Shown here piece after piece: positions 35,876 to 42,192 of a stretch of 42,192 bases of DNA. A program made the translations under genes and the position numbers. Source of the DNA: an uncultured Verrucomicrobiota bacterium (GTDB lineage Bacteria > Verrucomicrobiota > Kiritimatiellia > CAIQIC01 > Lenti-01). Below the pieces are notes generated by a model that saw only the letters and a list, made by a program, of their open reading frames with translations, searched no databases and was not told where the DNA came from. The stretch is from the NCBI GenBank assembly GCA_937872095.1, contig CALMNW010000028.1, positions 1 through 42,192 of the forward strand. Direction: 5' to 3'. The number at the start of each line of letters is the position of its first letter. The first letter of the stretch is position 1.

Positions 35876-36580
35876 TCAGGACAGCCGCGGCAGCCGGGTC
35901 AGGCTCCACTCGTAGAGCGTGTGGAGGGCGCCGCCGATGGTTTGCAGGTTGTCGAGCAGGTCGCGGCCGGCTTCGGGAAACGTCCAGGAGCCGGCGGCGA
36001 CCAGGGCGGCGGCGATGGAAAGGACGTTGAGCGCGTAGATGAGCGCATAGGAGAACAGCCGCCCGTGCTCGCGGACGTCGGGCTGGTTGTAGGCGAGGAA
36101 CCGCAGCGTGAAGGTGAGGTGGAACGACCAGGTCATGCCGATCCAGAAGACGAAGAGGGGGGAATAGGGCTTCACGGCCGGAACCAGCCAGGCGCAGAGC
36201 AGCCAGACGAGCGCCACGATAAAGGTATACAGGGGGAAAAAATAGGGGGAGAGCGTGATCCAGGCGTTGTTTTTGCTGACGCGCACGCTGCCGCCGCGTT
36301 CAGTGACCTTGAGACCCGAGGCCTTGCCGCCGAACAGCATCGTCCACAGCGCGTGGGTCAGTTCGTGGCCCAGCACGTAGGTGCGGGTCAGCGGCGGCAG
36401 GAAAATCCAGACGACCGCCCACAGCGCGATGCCCGAGACGCCGGCGAAGGCGTGCAGCAGGGGCAGGCGCGTCGGCGATTGCGCCAAAATGGCGAGCGCT
36501 CTCCAGAGCGTCATGGACAGCGCCGCGCACAGGGGCAGCAGCAGCAGTCCGGTCAGGAATTTCGCCGCGCGCAGTTTCAT
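35876..36580 (-). CDS. Multi-pass membrane protein with an HExxH motif (M50-like)
   Basis: A 234-residue integral membrane protein with about six helices. HELTH at residues 72-76 (YVLGHELTHALWTMLFGG) is an HExxH zinc-protease motif at the edge of a membrane segment, as in M50 site-2 proteases. The second M50 motif is not clear, so catalytic activity is uncertain. After it come VTERGGSVRVSKNNAWITL, which suggests a beta strand, and further helices (FVFWIGMTWSFHLTFTLRF). ATG 36580 is the only start giving a sensible N-terminus (MKLRAAKFLTGLLLLPLCAA). It is divergent from rpsA; the phased A-tracts lie between the two. Confidence 0.75.
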   Translation of the reverse strand: MKLRAAKFLTGLLLLPLCAALSMTLWRALAILAQSPTRLPLLHAFAGVSGIALWAVVWIFLPPLTRTYVLGHELTHALWTMLFGGKASGLKVTERGGSVRVSKNNAWITLSPYFFPLYTFIVALVWLLCAWLVPAVKPYSPLFVFWIGMTWSFHLTFTLRFLAYNQPDVREHGRLFSYALIYALNVLSIAAALVAAGSWTFPEAGRDLLDNLQTIGGALHTLYEWSLTRLPRLS

Positions 36581-36659
36581 CGGGCCGAAACCTAGCGAAA
36601 ACGCGGGCCGAAAAGCAATCCCGGCCGCCCGGATCTCTCGGAATCGCCGGATCGGCTTC

Positions 36660-36733
36660 AAAACGCCGAAAATGGTCGAAAAACGGCCCAAAATCGTCCA
36701 AAAAGGGCCAAAAATGCCGAAAATCCGGAAAAA
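36660..36733. promoter_or_regulatory. Eight helically phased A-tracts (predicted curved DNA) upstream of rpsA
   Basis: Runs of four or five A begin at 36660, 36669, 36679, 36690, 36700, 36710, 36720 and 36729, intervals of 9, 10, 11, 10, 10, 10 and 9 bp. GC-rich spacers separate them. A-tracts in phase with the helix bend DNA; upstream of strong promoters they act as UP-element or curvature enhancers. The array ends about 25 bp before the candidate -35 of rpsA. Confidence 0.75.
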
Positions 36734-36758
36734 TCGGCGATTTTCCGCGATTTGAGGC

Positions 36759-36788
36759 TTGTCGAACGGGGTCGGGACGTGGTCTGAT
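36759..36788 (+). promoter_or_regulatory. Candidate rpsA promoter
   Basis: TTGTCG at 36759-36764 and TCTGAT at 36783-36788 are separated by 18 bp, each matching the sigma-70 consensus at four of six positions. The site lies just downstream of the phased A-tracts. Alone it is weak evidence. Confidence 0.35.
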
Positions 36789-36849
36789 GCGCCGTTCCAA
36801 ACTTCCGGAGCAATTCCGGAGCGGAACACCTGTTCGCCGGCGCTTCAGT

Positions 36850-36885
36850 GGGCTTTCGGCCGCGGACCTGGAAAAGAGAAAGCCC
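36850..36885 (+). promoter_or_regulatory. Leader hairpin upstream of rpsA
   Basis: GGGCTTTC and GAAAGCCC form a perfect 8-bp stem around a 20-nt loop, ending 26 bases before the rpsA start. Ribosomal protein S1 controls its own mRNA through leader structure in E. coli, so a similar role is possible. There is no T-run, so it is not a terminator. Confidence 0.4.
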
Positions 36886-36911
36886 GGAGCCGTCAACCCT
36901 CTCAAGAGACA

Positions 36912-38663
36912 ATGGCTAAGAAATCAACGAAGAAACCTGCCGTCGAAATGGACGCCGAGCGCGCCAAGATGATGGCGATGTATGAAGAAACCCTCAAGAC
37001 CTTCACCGAAGGGGCGCTCGTCAAGGGCAACGTGGTCGAAGTGCGGCCGCAAGAAGTGCTGGTCAACATCGGATACAAGTCGGAAGGCCTGCTGCCGGCT
37101 TCCGAATTCAAGGATTTGAGCGAAGTCCACGTGGGCGACGAAGTCGAAGTGCTGCTGGAGCGCCTCGAGGACGAGCACGGGATGGTGGTGCTGAGCAAGT
37201 CGCGCGCGGAACAGCAGCGCAACTGGGACAACGTGACCGCCTCGTGCGAAGAAGGCAAAGTGGTCAACGGCGTGGTCAAGGGCAAGGTCAAGGGCGGCCT
37301 GCTGGTCGACGTGGGCGGCGTGGACGCGTTCCTGCCGGGCTCGCAGATCGACGTGGTGCCGGCGCGCAACCTGGACGACTTCCTCGGCCAGACGCTGGAA
37401 TGCAAGGTCATCAAGATCAACAACGAGCGCCGCAACATCGTGCTGTCGCGCCGCGACCTGATCGAAGAGACCCGCCGCGAGCAGAAGAAGAAGCTGCTGG
37501 TGGAAATCCAGCCGGGCCAGACCCGCAAGGGCATCGTGAAGAACATCACCGACTTCGGCGCGTTCGTGGACCTCAACGGCATGGACGGCCTGCTGCACAT
37601 CACGGACATGAGCTGGGGCCGCATCAACCATCCGAGCGAGGTGGTGCAGGTCGGCCAGGAACTCGAGGTGTTCGTGCTGGACGTCAACCTGGAGAAGGAA
37701 CGCATTTCCCTCGGCCTGAAGCAGAAGCTGCAGAACCCCTGGGAAGAAATCGAGCTCAAGTATCCGAAGGGAACCCGCATCCGCGGCAAGGTCGTGAACC
37801 TGGTGCCCTACGGCGCGTTCGTGCAGCTCGAGGACGGCGTGGAAGGCCTCGTGCACGTCAGCGAAATCTCGTGGACGAAGCGCGTCGCGCGCGCGTCCGA
37901 CGCCCTGACCGTCGGCCAGGAAGTGGACGCGGTCGTGCTGAACGTGAACAAGGAAGAGCAGAAGATCTCCCTGGGCATCCGCCAGACGGAAGCGAATCCG
38001 TGGGACGACGTGGCCTCGAAGTACCCGATCGGCACCCGCGTGAAGGGCAAGGTCCGCAACTTCACCAACTACGGCGCGTTCGTCGAGCTGGAAGAAGGCG
38101 TGGACGGCATGATCCACGTGTCCGACATGAGCTGGGCGCGCAAGATCAACCACCCGAGCGAAGTGCTCAAGAAGGGCGACGAAGTCGAAGCGATCGTGCT
38201 CGAAGTCTCGCCCGAGAACCAGCGCATCAGCCTGGGCCTCAAGCAGGCGCAGGAAGATCCGTGGGCGGGCATCTCCGGCCGCTACCGCATCGGCCAGCTC
38301 ATCAAGGGCAAGGTCAGCAAGCTCGCCAGCTTCGGCGCGTTCGTGGAACTGGAAGAAGGCGTGGACGGACTCGTCCACATCAGCCAGATCAGCGACGACC
38401 ACGTGGCGAAGATCCGCGACGTGCTGCAGCCCGGCCAGGAAGTCGAGGCGCGCGTCATCAAGATCGATCCGATCGACCGCCGCATCGGCCTGAGCATCAA
38501 GGCCGCCAAGCTGCCCGAAGAGGAGTTCAAGGTCGACGACAGCATGCTCGAAGGCCTCCGCCCCGGCGAAGACCTCGTGGATCTGGCCGGCGCGTTCGAC
38601 GCGGCGCTCGGTTCTTCCGAGAAGTCGGAGGAATGGTCGCCGGGTTCCGGCAACAAGGAATAA
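36912..38663 (+). CDS. rpsA: 30S ribosomal protein S1
   Basis: A 583-residue protein with six S1 RNA-binding domains, starting near residues 34 (GALVKGNVVEV), 117 (VVNGVVKGKVKGGLLVDV), 203 (TRKGIVKNITDFGAFVDL), 289 (IRGKVVNLVPYGAFVQL), 376 (VKGKVRNFTNYGAFVEL) and 463 (IKGKVSKLASFGAFVEL). Domains 3-6 carry the canonical FGAF/YGAF and HISDMSW-type motifs. Domains 1-2 are more diverged, as expected for those that anchor to the ribosome. The frame is open upstream to 36759, but ATG 36912 gives the typical lysine-rich N-terminus. The Shine-Dalgarno sequence is poor. It ends at a 13-bp hairpin terminator. Confidence 0.97.
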   Translation: MAKKSTKKPAVEMDAERAKMMAMYEETLKTFTEGALVKGNVVEVRPQEVLVNIGYKSEGLLPASEFKDLSEVHVGDEVEVLLERLEDEHGMVVLSKSRAEQQRNWDNVTASCEEGKVVNGVVKGKVKGGLLVDVGGVDAFLPGSQIDVVPARNLDDFLGQTLECKVIKINNERRNIVLSRRDLIEETRREQKKKLLVEIQPGQTRKGIVKNITDFGAFVDLNGMDGLLHITDMSWGRINHPSEVVQVGQELEVFVLDVNLEKERISLGLKQKLQNPWEEIELKYPKGTRIRGKVVNLVPYGAFVQLEDGVEGLVHVSEISWTKRVARASDALTVGQEVDAVVLNVNKEEQKISLGIRQTEANPWDDVASKYPIGTRVKGKVRNFTNYGAFVELEEGVDGMIHVSDMSWARKINHPSEVLKKGDEVEAIVLEVSPENQRISLGLKQAQEDPWAGISGRYRIGQLIKGKVSKLASFGAFVELEEGVDGLVHISQISDDHVAKIRDVLQPGQEVEARVIKIDPIDRRIGLSIKAAKLPEEEFKVDDSMLEGLRPGEDLVDLAGAFDAALGSSEKSEEWSPGSGNKE

Positions 38664-38688
38664 GGCCGCGGTTCGCCTCGGCTTGACG

Positions 38689-38727
38689 GGAAGGATGGAA
38701 ATTCCGGTTTCCATCCTTCCTCGTTTT
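38689..38727 (+). terminator. Intrinsic terminator of rpsA
   Basis: A perfect 13-bp stem GGAAGGATGGAAA / TTTCCATCCTTCC with loop TTCCGG, followed by TCGTTTT. It lies 25 bp after the rpsA stop. Confidence 0.85.
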
Positions 38728-38746
38728 CTGAATTCTGATTTCTGGA
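38726..38746. repeat. Heptamer array TTCTGRN between rpsA and the PHP gene
   Basis: Three units in register: TTCTGAA, TTCTGAT, TTCTGGA. They directly follow the rpsA terminator and lie 17 bp before the next start codon. Confidence 0.65.
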
Positions 38747-38762
38747 TACGGGAACCTGTTTT

Positions 38763-39599
38763 ATGATCGACCTGCATTGCCATTCGACGTTTTCCGACGG
38801 ATCGCTGACCCCCGAACAGCTGATCGGGGAGGCCGCGAAGATCGGCCTGTCCGCGCTGGCGCTAACGGACCACGACACCACGGCGGGTCTGCCGCGGTTC
38901 TTGGCGGCGGCCGCCGGCGGGCTGGTGCGCGCGGTGCCGGGAGTGGAGCTGAGCGTGGATTGCTCGTCGGGCGTGATGCACATGCTCGGCTACTGGATGG
39001 ACGTCGCGAATCCCGAACTGGTTCGCCAGATGGAGTGGATCCGCGACGGCCGGACGATGCGCAACCGCGCGATGCTGGAGAAGCTCAACGCCTTGGGCTT
39101 CGCCATGACCTGGGACGAGGTGCAGAGCTTCGCCGGCGAAGACGTGGTGGGGCGCCCCCACTTCGCGCAGGTGATGCTCCAGAAGGGCTACGCGAAGGAC
39201 AAGAACGAGGCCTTCGACAAGTGGCTGGGCGACGGCAAGCCGGGCTATGCGGATCGTCCGCGCCTCACGGCCGAAGTGGCCGTGGCGCTCATCCGGCAGG
39301 CGGGCGGCGTGGCCGTGCTGGCGCATCCGTTCTCGCTTCGGATCGGCAAGGACGCCATGGCGTCCTTGTTCATCGAACTGGCGGCGACGGGCCTCGCCGG
39401 CGTGGAGTGCTATTATTCGGAGCACTCCGCCGACCTGACGAAGGATTATCTGGAAATGGCGAAAAAGGCCAATCTGGTGCCGACCGGCGGCTCCGATTTC
39501 CACGGCGAAGTCTCCCCGGGCATCAGCCTGGGTTCCGGCTTCGGCGGCTTGAACGTGCCGGACGAAGTGCTCGCGCAGCTCGAAGCGCGCCGCGGCTGA
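38763..39599 (+). CDS. PHP domain phosphoesterase
   Basis: A 278-residue metal-dependent phosphoesterase. The four PHP motifs are present: [12 protein letters not shown] at the N-terminus, [18 protein letters not shown], and [12 protein letters not shown] near the end, supplying the His and Asp metal ligands. The length and the insertion [20 protein letters not shown] helix region (residues ~100-150) are those of the YciV-type group, members of which cleave 3',5'-nucleoside bisphosphates or short RNA ends; the exact substrate is not evident. The start codon 38763 is supported by the DLHCHST start. It is followed by 130 bp before rfbA. Confidence 0.92.
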   Translation: MIDLHCHSTFSDGSLTPEQLIGEAAKIGLSALALTDHDTTAGLPRFLAAAAGGLVRAVPGVELSVDCSSGVMHMLGYWMDVANPELVRQMEWIRDGRTMRNRAMLEKLNALGFAMTWDEVQSFAGEDVVGRPHFAQVMLQKGYAKDKNEAFDKWLGDGKPGYADRPRLTAEVAVALIRQAGGVAVLAHPFSLRIGKDAMASLFIELAATGLAGVECYYSEHSADLTKDYLEMAKKANLVPTGGSDFHGEVSPGISLGSGFGGLNVPDEVLAQLEARRG

Positions 39600-39729
39600 T
39601 CCGAGACCCCCGTGCCCTGGCGGCGCGGGCGAATCAGGTCCGGTTCTGGCCCGATCGGCCGGAAACGGCTTGAAGATTGGCGCCGATTGGGCGATTCTTG
39701 CGCCGGTTTTCAGCGAAAGGAAGCGGCGG

Positions 39730-40605
39730 ATGAAAGGCATCGTGTTGGCAGGTGGTTCGGGGACGCGGCTGTATCCCATCACGCGGGTGGTGAGCAAGCA
39801 GCTCTTGCCGGTATACGACAAGCCCATGGTCTACTACCCGCTTTCCGTCCTGATGCTGGCGGGGATCCGCGAAATCCTGATCATCAGCACTCCCGAAGAT
39901 CTGCCGCGGTTCCGCGCGCTGCTGGGCGACGGCTCCGCGCTGGGGCTGAAGCTGGAATACGCCGAGCAGCCGAAGCCGGAAGGCCTTGCGCAGGCGTTTC
40001 TCATCGGGCGCGATTTCGTGGCCGGCGAGCCCGTCGCGCTGGTGCTGGGCGACAACATCTTCCACGGCATGGGGCTGACGGGCATCCTGAAGCGCGCGGG
40101 GGCGCTGCAGGAAGGCGGTCTCGTCTTCGGCTACCTGGTAAAGGATCCGGAACGCTACGGCGTGGTGGAATTCGACGCCTCCGGCAAGGTGCTGGGCATC
40201 GAAGAAAAGCCCCAGAAACCCAAATCCCACTACGCGGTGCCGGGTCTCTATTTCTACGACGGCACCGTGTGCGACGTGGCCGCGGCGCTCAAGCCCTCTC
40301 CGCGCGGGGAGCTCGAAATCACCGACCTGAATCGGAAGTATCTGGAGCAGGGCAAGCTGCGCGTCGAACTGCTGGGCCGCGGCTTCGCCTGGCTCGACAC
40401 GGGCACCCACGAATCGCTCCTGCAGGCCTCGAATTTCGTGCAGACCATCGAGGAACGCCAGGGCCTCAAGATCGCCTGCCTCGAGGAAATCGCCTTCCAT
40501 GCGGGCTGGATCGATGCCGCGCAACTGCGCCGGCAGGGCGAAGTGATGGCGAAAAACGGATACGGCCAGTATCTGCTCCAGCTGGCGAACGAGGGACAGG
40601 AGTAG
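39730..40605 (+). CDS. rfbA: Glucose-1-phosphate thymidylyltransferase
   Basis: A 291-residue nucleotidyltransferase that makes dTDP-glucose from dTTP and glucose 1-phosphate, the first step toward dTDP-rhamnose. The N-terminus has the signature [20 protein letters not shown] with the catalytic Arg and Lys, followed by [18 protein letters not shown]. Further matches are [32 protein letters not shown] and [20 protein letters not shown] 39730 has AAAGGAAG upstream at good spacing. It is four bases upstream of rfbC. The remaining pathway genes (rfbB, rfbD) are not in the window. Confidence 0.97.
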   Translation: MKGIVLAGGSGTRLYPITRVVSKQLLPVYDKPMVYYPLSVLMLAGIREILIISTPEDLPRFRALLGDGSALGLKLEYAEQPKPEGLAQAFLIGRDFVAGEPVALVLGDNIFHGMGLTGILKRAGALQEGGLVFGYLVKDPERYGVVEFDASGKVLGIEEKPQKPKSHYAVPGLYFYDGTVCDVAAALKPSPRGELEITDLNRKYLEQGKLRVELLGRGFAWLDTGTHESLLQASNFVQTIEERQGLKIACLEEIAFHAGWIDAAQLRRQGEVMAKNGYGQYLLQLANEGQE

Positions 40606-40609
40606 GCCG

Positions 40610-41176
40610 ATGAGCTTGCTGTGCGAGAAAACCGCCCTGCCGGGCGTCCTGCTGTTCACCCCGAAAGTCTTCGGGGATTCCCGCGGGTTTTTCCTGCAAA
40701 CGTTCCAGACGAAACAATATGCGGCCGCCGGCCTGAATCGCGTCTTCGTGCAGGACAACCTGTCGCGGTCCTGCCGCGACACGGTGCGCGGCCTGCATTA
40801 CCAGCTCAAGCAGCCGCAGGGCAAGCTGGTCAGCGTCTTGCGCGGCGTCGTGCTGGACGTGGCCGTGGACGTCCGCCGCGGCTCGCCCGCGTTCGGGCAG
40901 TTCGTGGCGGTGGAACTGTCGGAAGAAAACCGCAAGCAGCTCTTCGTTCCCGAAGGCTTCGCGCACGGCTTCCGCGTGCTGAGCGACGTGGCCGACTTCG
41001 CCTACAAATGCACCGATTTCTATGCGCCGGGCGACGAGTACGGGGTGAAATGGGACGATCCCGCGCTGGCGATCCCGTGGGGCGATCCGCTCTCGCCCGT
41101 CGTGTCCGCCAAAGACGTGAAATTGCCGAAATTGGCCGATGTTCCGCCGGAGCACTTGCCGGAGTACAAGGAATAG
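40610..41176 (+). CDS. rfbC: dTDP-4-dehydrorhamnose 3,5-epimerase
   Basis: A 188-residue cupin epimerase. Evidence: DSRGFFLQTFQTKQYAAAG, the substrate-binding QDNLSRS, the catalytic His in VRGLHYQLKQPQGKLV, the strand VLDVAVDVRRGSPAFGQ, VPEGFAHGFRVLSD, and the Tyr-containing FAYKCTDFYAPGDEYG. It closes WDDPALAIPWG, as usual. It lies four bases after rfbA and nine bases before the truncated comM, so all three could be one transcript. Confidence 0.97.
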   Translation: MSLLCEKTALPGVLLFTPKVFGDSRGFFLQTFQTKQYAAAGLNRVFVQDNLSRSCRDTVRGLHYQLKQPQGKLVSVLRGVVLDVAVDVRRGSPAFGQFVAVELSEENRKQLFVPEGFAHGFRVLSDVADFAYKCTDFYAPGDEYGVKWDDPALAIPWGDPLSPVVSAKDVKLPKLADVPPEHLPEYKE

Positions 41177-41185
41177 GGGGCGCGC

Positions 41186-41809
41186 ATGCTGGCCAAGGTC
41201 TATTCGGGCGCGGTGTTCGGGGTGGACGCGTACGAAATCGAGATCGAGGTCAACGCGGGGCACGGGGAGCCCAAGGTCGTCGTGGTCGGGTTGCCGGATG
41301 CGGCGGTCAAGGAAAGCTCCGATCGCGTCTGGACGGCGCTGATCAATTCCGGTTTCACGCCGCCGATGGGTCGGACCACCGTCAATCTCGCGCCCGCCGA
41401 CATCAAGAAAGAGGGCCCCAGCTTCGATTTGCCCATCGCGCTGGGCATGCTGGCGTCGGAAGACCAGCTGGACGGGACGCGGCTGGCGGACTATTGCGTA
41501 ACGGGCGAATTGGCGCTGAGCGGCGAAGTGCGCCGCGTGCGCGGCGTGCTGCCCATCGCGCTCCGGGCGCGCGAGGAAGGCCGCAAGGGCATTTTGGTGC
41601 CCCCGGAGAATGCCGAGGAAGCCGCCGTCGTCGAGGGTCTCGCGGTTCATCCCGTGGGCAACCTGCGCGAGGCGGCGGATTTTATCGCAGGCAAGCGGGA
41701 GATTCCTCCTTTCCAAGTGGACATGCAGGCGGCGTTCGGCGGCGGGACGCTCTACGACGACGACTATGCCGAGGTGTACCTCCCAAAGATGCATAAAGTC
41801 GCATCATAA
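41186..41809 (+). pseudogene. comM: ComM/YifB magnesium chelatase-like protein, truncated before its ATPase domain
   Basis: 207 residues that match only the N-terminal ChlI/Lon-like domain: AKVYSGAVFGVDAYEIEIEV, VVGLPDAAVKESSDRV, TVNLAPADIKKEGPSFDLPI, CVTGELALSGEVRRVRG and GKREIPPFQVDMQ. Full proteins are about 500 residues and continue from DDDYAEV into GQEHAKRAL and a Walker A motif. Here the reading leaves the family after DYAEV (about 41776) and stops ten residues later (YLPKMHKVAS). No ATPase sequence is found in the remaining 380 bp in any frame. ComM is a helicase aiding natural transformation and is a known insertion site for islands in Acinetobacter. Interruption by an element is the best explanation; a natural short form is possible. 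Confidence 0.75.
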
Positions 41810-41821
41810 TCCCCCGCATTT

Positions 41822-41839
41822 AGATAAATAGATTTATCT
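41822..41839. other. 8-bp inverted repeat in the AT-rich junction after comM
   Basis: AGATAAAT, two bases, ATTTATCT. It lies about 45 bp after the point where the comM homology ends, and could mark an element end, a protein site or a small hairpin. Confidence 0.4.
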
Positions 41840-41875
41840 GGCGTGAAAGGGGGCACGAGCTGCTTGGCAGGGGGG

Positions 41876-42133
41876 CTGGATGGGGCAGTTTAGACACCAG
41901 GGTTCCAAGGGGGTTCAGGATCGCAGGTACTTCAAAGGCTGGAGAGAAAGGAGCAGGAAGGCATTCCTTGGGGACTGCAAGGCGTCCATGACGCCCCACG
42001 ATGTCCTGGGGATGGGACGGCTCCATGGGGAAGGTCAATCTGTCCAGAGGCCACACGGGCCATCGTGGGGGCGCTGTGGGGTATGGGAAAAGGCCAGACT
42101 GGCATGCAAGCTGTAAGATTCCAGCCCATTCAG
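41876..42133 (+). ncRNA. Candidate structured RNA closed by a 9-bp helix (unknown class)
   Basis: CTGGATGGG at 41876-41884 can pair with CCCATTCAG at 42125-42133 (nine pairs, one G-U). The 240 bases between hold small hairpins, such as GGCGTC-CAT-GACGCC, and a strong terminator follows six bases after the closing helix. I checked for landmarks of RNase P RNA, tmRNA, SRP RNA and 6S RNA and found none. This is a hypothesis based on pairing and position only. Confidence 0.25.
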
Positions 42134-42139
42134 GCTAAC

Positions 42140-42168
42140 GCCCCGGAACCCCCGTTCCGGGGCTTTTT
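42140..42168 (+). terminator. Intrinsic terminator near the window end
   Basis: A 10-bp stem GCCCCGGAAC / GTTCCGGGGC with loop CCCC, followed by TTTTT. No gene ends just before it, so it implies an untranslated transcript or one reading through from comM. Confidence 0.85.
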
Positions 42169-42192
42169 GTTGTCCGTCAAGGGATTGTGTAA

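Larger units (their letters stand above)
36581..36911. other. Divergent upstream region of rpsA and the HELTH membrane protein
   Basis: This 331-bp stretch has no gene. It contains the phased A-tracts (36660-36733), a candidate rpsA promoter (36759-36788), two close 11-bp direct copies of TTCCGGAGC near 36800-36820, and a leader hairpin (36850-36885). Confidence 0.6.
41810..42192. other. Foreign-looking tail after truncated comM, no recognised gene
   Basis: The base composition changes here: G runs, fewer CG pairs and an AT-rich stretch at 41815-41840 that holds an inverted repeat AGATAAAT-AG-ATTTATCT (41822-41839). Open frames of up to 78 codons exist but match nothing I recognise. The window ends 24 bases after a terminator, with GGGATTGTGTAA, faintly like an IS256-family end; I do not call one. 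Confidence 0.4.

Noticed and set aside
28213..36030. Plus-strand open frame of 2,605 codons overlapping the giant protein in another frame
   Set aside because: Arg/Gly-rich with no domain, and it runs through the terminator at 35764-35795.
42169..42192. Insertion sequence end of the IS256 type at the window edge
   Set aside because: Only a dozen bases look similar and no transposase is visible.

Overview
The window is about 42 kb of high-GC bacterial DNA. The gene content suggests a member of the PVC superphylum, most likely Kiritimatiellota or a nearby Verrucomicrobia-like lineage. This is an inference from three things: a PEP-CTERM exported protein beside giant secreted proteins with autotransporter-type beta-strand and FN3-like repeats; a sugar transporter whose binding protein is fused to its permease; and many short 6-7 nt tandem repeats and TTTTCCAC/GTGGAAAA palindromes in spacers. 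No 16S rRNA is present to confirm it.

Layout. 1-1577 (-): MalG-type sugar permease, cut by the window edge. 1762-3879 (-): PIF1-like helicase with an HRDC domain. 4200-5665 (+): RNHCP zinc-ribbon protein overlapping rsgA. 5673-8357 (-): solute-binding protein fused to a MalF-type permease, the probable partner of the first gene. 8582-8983 (-): DciA/DUF721 protein. 9085-12040 (+): mevalonate operon of two GHMP kinases and mvaD. 12191-15575 (-): arginine genes argJ-argB-argD. 15614-16024 (-): four-helix-bundle protein flanked by inverted hexamer arrays. 16225-17073 (-): rplM-rpsI with a terminator. 17301-17375 (-): tRNA-Asn. 17556-18812 (-): MtaD-like deaminase. 19145-35743 (+): three exported proteins, the last about 4,918 residues, ending at a strong terminator. 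35876-36580 (-): membrane protein with an HELTH motif. 36912-38663 (+): rpsA, preceded by phased A-tracts. 38763-41176 (+): PHP phosphoesterase, then rfbA and rfbC for dTDP-rhamnose. 41186-41809 (+): ComM/YifB cut off before its ATPase domain. 41810-42192: non-coding tail with a possible structured RNA and a terminator.

Most genes are housekeeping (isoprenoid and arginine synthesis, ribosome, replication, cell-surface sugar). The more unusual material is: (i) heptamer arrays in several spacers and inside or at the start of both sugar-transporter genes, where copy number would set the reading frame; (ii) a dispersed palindromic repeat; (iii) the four-helix-bundle gene between inverted hexamer arrays; (iv) eight helically phased A-tracts upstream of rpsA; (v) the giant modular exported protein; (vi) the broken comM and the structured tail after it. 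All calls come from reading the sequence; no searches were run.
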